In this document: piece by piece, positions 11,960 through 23,639 of the stretch | How positions within the stretch are numbered: the stretch's first letter is position 1 | How the letters are laid out: every line of letters begins with the position of its first letter | Assembly: GCA_036172665.1 (NCBI GenBank) | Contig: JAYKNF010000013.1 | Coordinates: forward strand, 248,001-312,000 | Direction of reading: 5' to 3' | Length of the DNA stretch: 64,000 nt | Origin: Prosopocoilus inquinatus | Taxonomy: Eukaryota > Arthropoda > Insecta > Coleoptera > Lucanidae | The notes under the pieces: model-generated | What the model was told of the DNA's origin: nothing | The model's database searches: none | What the model saw: the letters and a program-made list of their open reading frames with translations, nothing else | Position numbers and translations under genes: made by a program

Positions 11960-12030
11960 TTACACCTTTCTTGTACAGTCTTGCTGCACGCCTGCTTTTT
12001 ACTCTAGCGCTTTGCACGTTACTTATTATA

Positions 12031-13972
12031 CAGCGTGGAAACTAAGTAGCGGATAAAATCCATAACTCCGTTAATATTTGTAATAAAGCAAAAATCTAAA
12101 AGGGGTATAGCGATTCAAATTACAGCGCATAAGAAGAAGTATATTTTGAGATATTTTCATGAATTTTTTTTAAGTTATGACGTCATCAAGATTTTTTTTA
12201 AATGACAACCTATATTTTTTATTTTTGATTTCGGTGGATTTTTTTAACCTGCTTTCAACAGTATGAAACAGTTTGAATTGATTACATAACAAAAAATTCA
12301 AGAAAAATGGCCATAAAAGTTTAATTGTAAAGTTGAAGAAATTAACAGAATATCTAGTTAGCTAGGTGTAAAACAAACAAAATTTGTTTGATTGACAAGA
12401 ACTTGTAATACCTATCACAATAAAGTGAGTATTTTTATTCCCTGTGGATAGTAGGAGTTACACTAATTATTAAAAACCTTTTACCAAAATGGTGTTGCTG
12501 ACTGAAAAACAAAGAATTGAAGTTCTAATGATGATTGGGTATAGCGATCGAATTAGAACTCATCAAGAGGTGTGTCGACTTTTTATAGACAAATATCCTG
12601 ATCAGCAAATAAGTCAATCCACAGTCAGCAGAATAGAAAATAAATTTCGAAATTACGGTATTGTGAAAGACCTTCCAAAAACTGGCCACCCTAAGACAAA
12701 ATTAATTGACGATGTGCAGCTTGATATTTTACTAGAAATAGAAAATAATCGGCATTCGACTAGTCGAGACATTGCTTTAGAGCACAACCTGAGCCATACC
12801 TCGGTACTGAAACTTTTAAAAATGCAAAAGTTTCATACGTATAAAGTAAAATTAGTCCATATATTAGCAGAAACTGACTATGATCATAGACAAGAATTTT
12901 GTGAAGAAATGTTGGAAATTTGCAATCGTGATCCAATGTTCTCGCAGCATATAAGTTTTTCTGATGAGGGAAGTTTTACTTTACATGGAACTGTTAACAG
13001 ACATAATTGTCGATATTGGTCTAGGGAAAATCCCAACTGGATGCAAGAAGCTCATACTCAACATCCCCAGAAGCTCAACGTATGTACAGGAATTGTCGGT
13101 GACAGAATTTTAGGTCCATTCTTTATCGAAGGTAATTTAACTGGTGAGAAATATCTACACTTCTTACAATTCGAATTAGTACCTGCATTGGCGATATTAT
13201 TTCCTAATGAAAATGACTGTGACGTACCAAACAATAACATTTAGATGCAACACGACGGTGCTCCGCCACACTACGCAGTTGATGTGCGACGTTATTTGGA
13301 CGAGATGTTCCCAGGTAGATGGATAGGAAGAAGAGGTCCAATGGAATGGCCAGCTAGATCCCCTGATCTAACGCCATTAGACTTTTTTCTATGGGGGTAC
13401 TTAAAAAGCAAGGTGTAAAAAAATAGACCTAACAACTTAGACGATCTTAAAGAAAGAATTCGACAGGAGTGTAGGTTAATAACACCTCAAACTATTCAAA
13501 ATGTAATAAATGAATTTTATGAGCGTCTTGGGTATTGTCAGTTGGTGCATGGTCGTCAGTTTGAACATTTATTGTGATTTCAATGACTGTCAAAATCAAA
13601 TTTTGTTTATTTACACCTTAATTTTGTTTCGTTTTAAACCTAGCTAACTAGATGTTCTGTTTATTTCTTCAACTGTACAATTAAACTTTTATGGCCGTTT
13701 TTCTTGAATTTTTTGTTATGTAATCGATCCAAAATTTTATACTGTTGAAAGCAGGTTAAAGAATCCCACCGAAATAAAAAATAAAAAATATAGATTGTCA
13801 TTTAAAAAAAATCTTGATGACGTCATAACTTAAAAAAAGTTCATGAAAATATCTCAAAATATACTTCTTCTTATGCGCTGTAATTTGAATCGCTATACCC
13901 CTTTTAGATTTTTGTTTTATTACAAATATTAACGGAGTTATGGATTTTATCCGCTACTTAGTTTCCACGCTG
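12031..13972 (+). mobile_element. DD41D mariner-like element with ~350-bp TIRs
   Basis: CAGCGTGGAAACTAAGTAGC (12031) and its inverse (ending 13972) are each bordered by TA, giving a 1,942-bp element. The arms run roughly 12031-12390 and 13610-13972 and are highly similar, including GACGTCATCAAGATTTTTTT and GGCCATAAAAGTTTAATTGT. One transposase reading frame lies between them on the plus strand. The close similarity of the arms points to a fairly recent insertion, near the end of the non-LTR ORF1 fragment. Confidence 0.9.
12489..13577 (+). pseudogene. DD41D mariner-like transposase, two nonsense codons
   Basis: A single 363-codon frame (stop included) starts at ATG 12489 and ends at TGA 13575-13577. 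It is broken only by TAG at 13242-13244 and TAA at 13416-13418, both explained by one-base changes from Trp and Tyr codons. An N-terminal helix-turn-helix region is followed by the first catalytic motif FSDEGSF (~12956), the second QHDGAPPH (~13247) and the third SPDLTPLDFF (~13360). I count 41 residues between the second and third Asp. That is DD41D, a spacing described for the rosa/Visitor groups of IS630-Tc1-mariner transposases. The enzyme would cut and paste the element at TA; this copy should be inactive. Confidence 0.9.
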
Positions 13973-14045
13973 TATATTTTTTTACTTACGAATTTTGCTA
14001 AAAATATTTTAAAAAAACACTAGAATGTTATTGTGGGAGAAGGAT

Positions 14046-14312
14046 TTTTTTTTATCTGTGGTGTTTTGCCCAACGGGGGTCCTAAGTCATAGACTTGTCA
14101 GGACCTCAGGAGCGGGAATGTATTTTTGTGTGTGTAAAGTGTTGTGTGTGTGGTTTTGTTACTTCCAAACCTCCTCGCCATTTCTCCCCAACACTAAAGG
14201 GTACCTGAAGTGAGTAACAACCCTTGAGAAATATCTCTAGCGGATGCGAACCCACGACCTTACGATTGCAAGGCCGGTCCTTTACCACTGGACCGTTCAG
14301 GTGTTAACTACC
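14046..14312 (-). mobile_element. tRNA-derived SINE, copy 1
   Basis: On the minus strand the head reads ...GGTCCAGTGGTAAAGGACCG, then CTTGCAATCGTAAGG, then GGTTCGCATCC (plus 14242-14252). These resemble the A box/D-arm, anticodon arm and B box of a tRNA. A ~200-base body follows, ending in a T-rich plus-strand tail (14046-14056), i.e. a poly(A) on the minus strand. A second copy lies at 20751-21045 in the same orientation. The head is not a functional tRNA, since it lacks an acceptor stem and has an irregular anticodon loop. Confidence 0.75.
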
Positions 14313-14315
14313 ATT

Positions 14316-14860
14316 TAGTACCATTAACGCCGAATAAGTTTCTACGTGATATTCAAGAGGTAGGGATTACCTGATTCTGATGCTGTAAACTCTTCAGCAT
14401 TATGCAAAAGAGCAAAATATCGACAGGAATTACGTATAGATTTGCGAAAGTGATTTATATTAGAATACTTAGGCCAATTGAAGTTTTGGTCCAAAAAGAA
14501 GTGTTATCGATCTGTTTGTATTGGGGATATTGTTTTAACTGTTGACGATCAATTACATCGTATAGACTGGCCATTAGGACGTGTGGTGGAGTTACCACCG
14601 GGCAAAGACGACGTGGTTCGACTTGTGCGCTTACGTACAAAGTCAGGGTTTTAATTGAGGCCTATTCAACGTCTGCATCGTCTAGAAGGAGCTGAAAAAT
14701 GTAGCAATGAAAAAAGAAGCAAATAATTTAACTGACAATATTTCACCTGAAAAAGTGTACAGAGTAAAGACACAAAAAAATAAAAAGGATGAGGGTGAGA
14801 AGAATTACATAACTCGGACTGGTCGTGTAGTTACAAAGCTGGAAAAGTTAATGTTATAAA
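14316..14860 (+). pseudogene. BEL/Pao polyprotein C-terminal end (DUF5641), broken
   Basis: The translation shows the C-terminal integrase tail of BEL/Pao retrotransposons: PLTPNKFL near the start, then EYLGQLKFWSKKK, GDIVLTVDD, WPLGRVVELPPGKDDVVRLV, RPIQRLHRLE, and finally TRTGRVV. One stop sits near 14452 and frameshifts occur before and after this stretch, so it is a fossil. The SINE abuts it upstream, so the rest of integrase is missing. A purine-rich tract and probable LTR follow at 14925. The strand is opposite to the BEL/Pao RT at 15281-16008, so these are two different insertions or a rearranged one. Confidence 0.8.
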
Positions 14861-14924
14861 TCGTCAGATTTCGTGTCACTATTAGTTTGTTTATTTTCGT
14901 TCATCTCGTAGAAATTCTTAGCCA

Positions 14925-15120
14925 AGGTGGGAGAATGTTAAGACCCGAATATGTATAATTACTCTAATAGTTAATTTAAGAAAAAAGTTTGTTGTCAATT
15001 AATGTGTCATAAAAATAAAAAGTTTATCATTTTTTTCCGAATAAAAAGAATTATTTTTGAAAGAACCTGAGTGATAACTGATCACGGGTGGTGATCAGCG
15101 TTATCAAAAGTTTATGTTAC
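14925..15120 (+). repeat. Probable polypurine tract and start of 3' LTR
   Basis: AAGGTGGGAGAA is followed by TGTTAAGACC (TG at 14936), just downstream of the BEL/Pao integrase end, where the polypurine tract and 3' LTR belong. The LTR might end at ...GTTACA near 15116. No second LTR copy was seen, so the limits are inferred. Confidence 0.45.
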
Positions 15121-15280
15121 ACAAAAAGGAATTCCTCAAGTTTGATTGTCCAAGAAATGCAAAATGCATTAATCAGTTAATCAAAATAGCTCAGAGTCGT
15201 TTTTTTTCTAGAAATTAAAGAATTACAAAAAGGTAATACAAATTCATTGTAAAAATAAAATTCTTTCTCTTCTTCCTTTT

Positions 15281-16008
15281 TTAGATAAAGATAGATACTT
15301 TGTGCAAAGGGGCAACACGTGATTCAGCACATAATAAATAACACGAAATCAATCCTTTGATAACTATGGATCTTAAATTTAAATTGAATTGAGTTTTAAG
15401 TTGATTCCAACGATAATGAAGAGTTTGAGGTATGCTTTCATCCCAACTTAATTTGATTTGCCATAATTCTTGGATTATTAATTTTGCTATTATTACTATT
15501 GGACGTAAAATACCTAATAGGTCAAAGATCTGAGCAATTTCAGATAAAATAATACGTTGTGTAACTTTTTTTAACAATTGTTTGTTGTGTTGAGAATGGG
15601 AATTGAAATGTATCTGATGATTGCATGATGCATTCCAAACTACATCATTTGTTTTCTCCCAATTGTAAAACATTATTCAATTCAATTCAAGATTTTTGTC
15701 AGCAATTTGTGCTAATACAGCAGAAGAATTAGACAAATATTTTCTTAATTCAAATCCTGCATTGCCTAATATTGCTTCTAATTCTTTTTGAATTTTAATT
15801 AGTTCTTTAACAGATTCTACACCAGTTAATAAATCATCTTCATGAAAGTAGTTTTCAATGATTTTATTAGTTTTGGGATTTTTTTATTATTTTCCTCAGC
15901 TAATTTTACAAGACACCTTGTAGGCAAATATTTAGCTGAACTTATACCATACGTAACTGTATTCAGTTGATAAGTGTTAATATCATCATTAGAATTTGCT
16001 ACCTACCT
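15281..16008 (-). pseudogene. BEL/Pao reverse transcriptase fragment
   Basis: Read on the minus strand from ~16008 the sequence gives YQLNTVTYG, then a DDLLTG motif in the position of the catalytic YxDD box, then GFELRKYLSN. A stop near 15675 precedes a 130-codon open stretch with ILSEIAQIFDLLGILRP and KLSWDESIP. These are the BEL/Pao RT palm/thumb and the following connection region. Stops and a frameshift disable it. The missing N-terminal half of RT lies at 20080-20258 on the same strand, separated by ~4 kb of foreign sequence. Confidence 0.82.
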
Positions 16009-16517
16009 GTACAGGTATCAACAAGTGATCGCCGTGACAGACGTTTCGGCGTCGCCGGCCAGCCCCAGTGGGATAGGGTGGGTTTATACTAAATCTTGAC
16101 TAACAAACAACGACAACAAAGAAAAAGGCGCCACTTAATTTCTTTTTAGCTATGGGAGAACCGCGGGAAAAAATTAAGAAAAACGAGACTCATTCAGGAT
16201 ACTAGCAATAAATGTTTTATTTAACAAAACAAACAATGAAACAATCACAAAATAGAAGTAAACCCAAGTAAAATCGATTCAAAGAAAAATGAAATCGCAA
16301 ATGCGTCTTATTTAAATTTAAACCCAACAACAAAAAAAGTAAATAAGCTGTTCGAACATGATTGCGCTTAAAATAGACGCTACGGAGATACTAAAGTTAA
16401 CAAACAATGACACAAACAAACGGCTTTATTTTAAAGCGATACAAAATGTAACAAGAGCGTTACGCAAAAAAGTGTCAATAAGGCGAATTAAAATTGAATA
16501 AACGCGTACCGCATGTA

Positions 16518-18019
16518 CAGAGTGGACCATTTTTGATGGTTTTACAGGGTTTCTCAGTCATTTATAGGAATAGAAGAAAACCGTTTACGTGACCTAATGC
16601 TACTTTTTCAAGAAAAACTCAGTGGAGAAAACAAAAGTTAGCTATCTCGACTCGTTCGGGAAATATCGGCCGAAAACGAATTTTTCCGAAAAATTATTTT
16701 TCACAATATCTCAGTTGTTTCATAAGATATTTTGAAATTTCAAAAACTATTTTATTCAGAAATTAACGTTGATTTCACAGACATTATTATTTTTTGTACA
16801 AATTGCACCAATTCTGCAAAACAGACTGCAACTTTTTAATTTTAAATAGAAACCGCAGTTGGCTATGACACAAATAAATTGCTTGTTTAATGAGGTTTTC
16901 AGAAATATAAAGTTTGATATAATTATTTTTATAAATAACAAAGATACTAACTTTCCTTATATTGCAGTACCTATCAAGCTATCTACGACAATGGAAACAA
17001 AAGAAAATTCAGTTGTTTTCCTCAAAAAACTATTATTAGAATAAATAATACAGGTAATTAAATTTAACAAAATAAATATGTAATGCTATTAGAGAACTCA
17101 TAAAACTACAAGTAATGTAAATGTAGATTAATTGTCAATGCAGTTTTGAAGAATTATGCGTTGTATGTTCCGTAGAAATTATTAAATCTTAACTTTTATA
17201 TTATCGAAACTTCTTAGATATTTCATTTCTATCCGCGATTACATTTATTAATACACAAAAGTTCTTGAAAGCATTATTAAACTTAAGAAATATCCGACGT
17301 TTCAATAATTCCTTAAAGAAATGCATTAATTTATACAATTTAAAATTTATAGAAATCTCTTAACTATTTTCATTAATAACTAAAGAAATGTTCAAATAGA
17401 GTTAATTCGTTTTTACATACTTGTGGTTTTACGTCAGCCTCTGATCTATCTATTTCGAAGCTATTTATTTATTGAATTAAATTAGCTGTTTTACTTAACA
17501 ATAATTGATTTTTAGGGAAACAATTGAAATATTTTTTTTTGTTTTTGGTGTCACGGATGGCTTGTTAGCTACTGGAAAACAAAAAATAAGTAGTATTTAT
17601 TATTTGAAAAAATAATTATATGGAACTTTACATTTTTGAAAACCTCATTAAACAAGCAATTTATTCGTGTCATAGCCAAATCCGGTTTCCATTTAAAATT
17701 AGAAAGTTACAGCCTGTCTCGCAGAATTGGTGCAATTTCTACAAAAGATAATACTGTTAGTAAAATCAGTATCATTTCTGAATAAAACAGTTTTTAAATT
17801 TTCTAAATATCTTGTTAAACAACTGAGATATTGTGAAAAACAATTTTTCGGAAAAATTCGTTTTCGGCCGATATTTCCCGAACGAATCGAGATAGCTAAC
17901 TTTTATTTTCTCTACTGAGTTTTTCTTGAAAAAGTAGCATTGTGTCGCGAAAACGGTTTTCTTCTATTCCTATAAATGACTGAGAAACACTGTAAAACCA
18001 TCAAAAATGGACCACACTG
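16518..18019. mobile_element. TA-flanked element with ~385-bp TIRs, no transposase
   Basis: CAGAGTGGACCATTTTTGAT (16518) is mirrored by ...ATCAAAAATGGACCACACTG (18019), each bordered by TA. The arms 16518-16900 and 17637-18019 are inverted copies, containing TATCGGCCGAAAACGAATTT and TGACACAAATAAATTGCTTG. The ~735-bp interior is AT-rich with no usable frame. It is a non-autonomous or gutted mariner/Tc1-type element. Confidence 0.8.
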
Positions 18020-18021
18020 TA

Positions 18022-19940
18022 CACACGCCTTTCCGGAATCAATACATATAAACAAATAATAAAAGGTAAGTAAACCTTGTCCCTTCTTTTTCTGGGCGTC
18101 GCAACAGCGTCGCACGGAGGCGTCAGTCGACGTGTTGTCCGGCGGAGAAGGGATGGGAGCTAGGGCTCGTCGCCGCTCGGGATGTATCCGAGTCCGAGAA
18201 TCTTTAATTCAAGCAGCTCCAAGGGAGGTAGGTTAATGCCCACGGGACCGTGAAGATACGGTGAACGGGTCGGCAACAAATACAGCGTATTCTTAAGGAA
18301 TACGGGGCAGAGGTAAAGGTACAATTAAAGGTGGAGTTAAAGGTACCACTAAAGCCTGTAAGGAAGAAAGATACGCGATAGAAACATTCGAAGCGAATCC
18401 GAACAATCAGCGAATGGACTCACCTGTTCGCAGAACAACCTTGGGGGGGGGGAACAGGCGTAGACAATACGAGCGTATTAATTTTCTCTCAGTTCAACGA
18501 ATTAATCCAGCAATACAGCTGTAGATGATTTCCCCAACACAAATTTTAGGCGAAAACACACACAAAAAGACACATCAACGCGAGACATGTTGTTACACCG
18601 AGAGAAGCAGAGTCAATTGCGTTCTGAAATCGCTCCACGCGGACGAGCGGAATAGAGACGGGGTAAGAGAAAAGAAGAGGCGAAATGCTTCCACCAACCG
18701 CTACAGAATCTTACGTCAACGAGGACCAATGGGCTTAAATACCGGGGGTCAATCTCTATATAACTTTCGTGGGAACGGAAACACTGATTTCACCATGATA
18801 TAAATATAAAGGTATAACGTTAAAATGGATGCGCAGATTTCACCAATGAGGAATCAGCCAATTTGAGGTAGCACGTGAGCACGGTGGGGACGGCGCGCGT
18901 CGGTCACGAATTTTGACATATGCTTCGATAATTAATGTTCAATTAACTCGAATGCCTTTCTAACTTTTATAAACTATGATTTTCATTAAAATTCAAAGAA
19001 TGTTTATTTTATGTAAGTGAATTTAATTTATCAATTATTGCAATTTAACTTGCATGCGCTTTGCTGAAACATAACCTATAAGGCTACTTTAATCCGTAAT
19101 TTAGGGCTGCCGTGATAATAGTACTAAAGCAGACTAATTTCAGGTCACTTAATAGGAAATATTTAGAGATTCTGTATTAAAGTTTTTGGTATATTTGATT
19201 CTCGTACTTGTAATAAATGGGTTAGAACTTAACACGAGTGTATTAATTACATCCATCTTGCAATCCCTTCTTGAAAACTCTAGCAAAATTGAGTCGGTAT
19301 GAACGAAAATAATTTATTTAAAATTGTATATTAAATTTTACGGAAATTATTATACTCTTTAATCGTTCGTTGCGTCCAATATCAGTTTATTTTACACGCA
19401 TATTTATATATGAATACGAGTAAGTATGTTTAAACATTTCTTAAATCTTTAAATTTCTGTTGAAACAATTTTTTTGTCTCTTCATTATGCGTAAAAACAT
19501 ATCAACTTGTAATAACTGGCAAAACTACCATTTGGTTTAATATTTGCTATAAAATTATATTTAGTAAACAATAAATATAATTTTATATTTTACTTAATAA
19601 AAATTAACTACCACACAGATTACCGTTACAACATAATTAACTATTGTATTTTCAAGTTTACTGCCATATATTATAAATATTAAAACTACAATTTGTTTTA
19701 TTTACATAATTTGAAAGAAACACTTTAGTTTTCGCTTTTTTAAAATTGGCGCTTTCTGTGCCCTGTTTTGGCTAACATTCTATTGACTAGTACCCCACCA
19801 GGTCGGTTTTGTGCGCAGCGATACACCTTTATATTTACATCATGGATTTCACAATATGGTGCAATAATGCGTAAAACTAAAATGCTAAATAAAGAATCTA
19901 TTCGACCAAAAAACTAACTTTCAAAACCCAAATTTTCCTT
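18022..19940. other. GC-richer non-coding block within the 16-20 kb insertion
   Basis: 18100-18900 is clearly more GC-rich than its surroundings (GTCGCACGGAGGCGTC..., a run of nine G at 18448) but carries no recognisable domain. An AAAGGT-type short repeat occurs near 18313-18350. On the minus strand TGGCGCC near 16130 would fit a primer-binding site, so part of an LTR element is possible. 18950-19940 is AT-rich and nothing is seen in it. Confidence 0.4.
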
Positions 19941-20079
19941 ATCCTAATTTTTACAGGAAAACTCATAGCAATGGGGAATTATTTTTAAAGCAAATCGGCG
20001 AAACGCAAAGAGTTCGCCGGGCGGTCTGCGAAAATATATCACGGAAAGCAATACAGGGTGATTTGGGGTCGGGCAGAAA

Positions 20080-20258
20080 TTGAACGGTAACAAATTATTG
20101 CGTAATATAATTAAATGAAGTGATCTATCTTCCGGAGCTATTAATATTTGACGATACATTTGCATGACATCTGCTGTTAAAGCAATAGAATATTGTCTAA
20201 AATTTATGAGAATAGAAAATAAATCCCTTTGTATTTACACTGGGTCTTACCATCAAAA
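20080..20258 (-). pseudogene. BEL/Pao reverse transcriptase, N-terminal fragment
   Basis: The minus-strand translation gives RDLFSILINFRQY, then LTADVMQMYRQILIAPEDR, then LHLIILRNN. This is the RT segment that precedes the YxLNTVTYG motif in BEL/Pao elements. A stop (TAA) lies just before RDLF. Similarity ends near 20100, where only about ten residues would separate it from the fragment ending at 16008 on the same strand. I infer one ancestral minus-strand element split by a ~4-kb insertion. Confidence 0.75.
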
Positions 20259-20264
20259 TGTCGT

Positions 20265-20725
20265 TTAATGATTTATTACTTTGACTTTTAGCTGAACCAC
20301 GAGACGGATAACTCCCCTAGCGAATTTATTCGCTTTTACCAGATGTGCGCTATTTCTGTTTGTCACATATCTCTCTAGTATGCGTTGTTTTTGTCTTACG
20401 AAATAAAAGGTAAACGTAGGTGGCGCAGCTGTAACATTTTTCGCACCAACAACTGTCATTCGTCAATTTCATAATTTAAGCTCGCGTCTGCGTCTGCGCG
20501 CGTTTTTAGCTACCTCGGGCTTTGTACTTTCAAAATACTGCATTGTGATTTTTTGTTAATTACTTCCTATAAGTAAGTATACAGTATTATTTCTTAGGTT
20601 AACTGCTTGTCATGAATAAGCCCGATTACACCAATTAATTTAAATTTTGTTCAAAGTACTTAACGTGAGTGTCGATACGAAGTCGTCGTCGGTGGTCGAT
20701 TATGCGTGGTAGGTAAACCTTGGCA
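20265..20725. other. No gene seen
   Basis: Mixed-composition sequence with short open frames that show no recognisable domain. A (CGCGTCTG)-like stretch lies at 20482-20500. Nothing else supported. Confidence 0.4.
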
Positions 20726-20750
20726 CTTATATATATATATATATATATTT

Positions 20751-21045
20751 ATTTGTGGTGTTTGCCCAACGGGATCCTAAGTCATAGACTTGTTAGGACC
20801 TCAGGAGCAGGGGAGTGTATTTTTGTGTGTGTAAAGTGTTCCATGGCTTTGTTACTTTCAAACCTCCTCGCCGTTGAAGGGGAAGTAGTGTCGAATTTTC
20901 TCCCCAACACTAAAGGGTACCTGAAGTGAGTAACAACTTTCGAGAATTATCTCGAGCGGATGCGAACCTACGACCTGGGAAGGGACCGGCCTTGCAATCG
21001 TAACGATTGCAAGGCCGGTCCCTTCCCACTGGACCGTTCAGGCGT
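20751..21045 (-). mobile_element. tRNA-derived SINE, copy 2, with palindromic head
   Basis: It matches the copy at 14046-14312 over its whole length (CCCAACGGG, AGACTTGTTAGGACCTCAGG, CCCAACACTAAAGGGTACCTG, GTGAGTAACAAC). It sits inside a (TA)n tract visible on both sides (20730-20750 and 21048-21074), so TA-rich DNA was the target. The tRNA-like head holds an extra inverted copy, making a perfect 51-base palindrome at 20977-21027. Confidence 0.75.
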
Positions 21046-22060
21046 TTAATATATATATATGTATATATATATAATATATGCGGGTAGTTGGGCGGCCGCG
21101 GCCCCGGGGGTCGGAACGGAGGCTGTGCCGGAACGTAACCTAAAACCGATGCAATTTCTCGCGTTCGCGAAGCCGTGTGCGGACGCGTTCGAACAGAGCG
21201 AGTCGAACACAATTTTGACCGTACGCGAACGGAGGTAAATATGTAATTAAATGAATAAACGAGACTTTGGATGTCAAAAAAATTGAGTTTTGTCGTGGCT
21301 CTTTTAAACAATTGTAAAGTTAAATTTTGTAATATATTGATTGTTTTTTTTTTGTAATTATCAAGCTTAAGAATTGGGCCCACTTAGTACCGACGCTTTT
21401 CACGCCGAATGTACCGTTCACTCCTTCCGCCTTTGCGCGGCTGTGATGCTTCTAATTGTTATTGAATGGAGAGGTAAGGTATGCGAGTTAGTTCAGGTTT
21501 TTTCTTCCACGACTAAACGATTTAAATGTATTTAATCGTCAAAACGTTTTTCGCACATCCTAGAGAGCTAATAGAAGAAAATTTCTCTTTAGAAATATAA
21601 AAATGCATGTAATAGTTGCTGCAAATCACCACATATTTTAAATATTTAATTGCAAACAATAAAAACGCCTACAAGTCGACAGCATTGTGCTCGATGCAGC
21701 CATATGAGTTAACTCCCTTCCAAATACTACGGGCGGAGCTAGTACAGTCCGAGTATTAAATTTTCGTACTGAGCGCAGAACAAGTGTCCCGATTTCTTTT
21801 CCTTGGTAATTATATTCATATTGTGCAATGTATTATTATGGTATTGTTATATTTACATACAATGTAAAAAAAATATATGTATGTAATTTTAAACGTAGCC
21901 GTTTTTGCGCCAGTTTCCAAAGAAAATATTTAAATATATTCTAAAATGAAAAATACGCATTTTCAAATTTTCGCGCCTTGTTGCTTTGAACGCCCTCTAC
22001 GTACGTTCACCTTTCACTTTACAGTGTTGCCCAACTCTGCTGGAAACTACACCTTATAGA
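21046..22060. other. (TA)n then CpG-rich and AT-rich non-coding sequence
   Basis: After the microsatellite, 21080-21240 is GC-rich with many CpG (GGGCGGCCGCGGCCCCGGGG near 21089) and no identifiable domain. A short promoter-like or first-exon region is possible but unsupported. The remainder is AT-rich with nothing seen. Confidence 0.35.
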
Positions 22061-22079
22061 CCCCTGAAAATTTAATAGG

Positions 22080-22290
22080 GTGCGGTGATCAATGGGTTTG
22101 GCTTCCTAGATCACCCGATCTAACTCCATTAATTTTTATATACGGAGTAAATTAAAAAGATAAAGTACGTAAGACTCATGTAAATACCGCAGAGAATCTG
22201 GAACGAAGGGGCAGAAATGCATTTGAACAATTGGATGGACCTATTAATTCCTGAACTTGCTATAATTATTAAAGAACAAATCCAGAACCT
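22080..22290 (+). pseudogene. Mariner-like transposase remnant
   Basis: The translation shows WLPRSPDLTPL followed by a damaged DFFLWG-type block (one codon lost, one stop), then KDKVRKTHVNTAENLERR. This is the C-terminal catalytic region typical of mariner-like transposases with SPDLTPLDF. The Asp codon itself is gone. No matching N-terminal part or TIR was found. Confidence 0.65.
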
Positions 22291-22294
22291 TAAC

Positions 22295-22930
22295 AAAATT
22301 ATTACATAGGAAAGGAGATCAACCCCAAGAAATTCAAAAAATCAAATCTTTATAATGTCAGTAGTTAACAAGAAATAAATTATGCATAAATATCTTGAAA
22401 ACCATTAAAGATAGCGATAAAATTGTTTATACAAAAACGAAAGAAAGTAATATTTTGCATCCGATGGTGTAGGAAAAAGTCAATGGTTACATTAAAAAAA
22501 ATTGAATTATTTATTGTTGAAAACTGCCAACTCTTGTGGATTCCCCGTAAGCTGTGTAAAGTGTACGGTTTAACTTTTATCAGAAAAGTGTTATCCCATC
22601 TTTATGATCAAACAGAGAATTGTCCAATTCTCCATGTTTCTTTAGTTTTCAAAATATTTTTCGTAATCGCAAAATTTTTTAGACAAAATTGAACATCATC
22701 AGAACAATACATTTTAGCAAGGATGCATGTGAATACAAATGATGTCGAATTAAACGGGGAATTTAAAAATGTAATAATACATAGAGTGTTCTATTTAAAA
22801 CAGGAAAGTTACTATCGTCTTCCGGTGGAACCGGAAGCACGACATGACTGATTTTATATTATTTGAATAGATCGTCATCGACTATTGTCATATAAAAATT
22901 TTCATTTTATCCGTAAGGGGTAGTTTCTAA
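22295..22930. other. No gene seen
   Basis: An 89-codon open frame at 22423-22692 (plus) shows no recognisable motif and is probably chance. GTGTTCTATTTAAAACAGGAAAG at 22788 resembles the MITE end at 41055 (GTATTCCATTTAAAATAAGAAAG). Confidence 0.4.
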
Positions 22931-22932
22931 TA

Positions 22933-23632
22933 CTGGGTGCCTCATAATGTACAGGAGATCAAATTAAAGTTTTTTTCCTAATAAACTTTTGGTAAAAAAA
23001 ACAATAACTAAAAAGTTACAAGAGTTTAAAGTAAAATTACTTAAGAAACAAAAGTTACTACCTGGAGTAATATTGCACGCTTTAAATTCAAATTGGAATT
23101 ACTTTAGAGCAGTGTCGGCTCGTGCATAACATATTTGGGTAGGCGGCAGACATACTTCCAGAGCGCTTGCTGTGTCTAACACACATGAACAGGGAACAAA
23201 TAATACACGACGTACAACGGTCGCCTACCCAAATATGTTACGCAGAACCGTCACTGCTTTAGTAGTGTAAATGTAGTCACATAAAAGTTGAAGCTATTTC
23301 ATGTTTTCTTTTAATGCCCAAAAACGGATTTTCATATTGCTGTGCATCGCCTACTCATTGAAACAAAACTTGGAAATAGATTCACAAAGATATTTTATAA
23401 ATGGCGGTTTCGATAAATTTAGAGTTTATTTGACAAAAAAGTTGCAGTTTGTGAAATAATTTTTATTAATTAAGAAGCCGTAGGGGTAAATTAAGGAAGA
23501 AATGACGACAGTTAACCTGCTGTAACTTTCTTATTATTGGATTTTGAACAAAAGCGAATAAGGAAAAAGAACTTTATTTTGATCTCCTACAGCTGCCCTT
23601 TCAATTTCCTCCGTAAGTCGTGAGACACCCAG
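22933..23632. mobile_element. TA-flanked MITE, 700 bp
   Basis: CTGGGTGCCTCA (22933) mirrors TGAGACACCCAG (23632), both bordered by TA. GGAGATCAAATTAAAGTT mirrors AACTTTATTTTGATCTCC further in; the right arm carries ~20 extra bases. A 147-bp hAT-type MITE (23110-23256) is nested inside. No coding content. Confidence 0.75.
23110..23256. mobile_element. hAT-type MITE, 147 bp
   Basis: Termini are CAGTGTCGGCTCGTGC and the inverted GACGGTTCT...-like CACTG end. The arms pair through CATAACATATTTGGGTAGGCG / CGCCTACCCAAATATGTTACG. The flanks CTTTAGAG (23102-23109) and CTTTAGTA (23257-23264) are an 8-bp target duplication with two mismatches. CAGTG ends with an 8-bp duplication are hAT hallmarks. Confidence 0.8.
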
Positions 23633-23639
23633 TATATTC

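Noticed and set aside
14215..14305. tRNA gene on the minus strand
   Set aside because: B-box and D-arm-like segments exist but there is no acceptor stem and the anticodon loop is irregular; the unit is repeated with a SINE body and tail.
16030..16080. Another hammerhead-like motif on the minus strand (GGCGACGCC, GAAACGTC)
   Set aside because: Stem II and GAAACGUC are present but no CUGANGA core is found at the right place, so it was not listed as a ribozyme.
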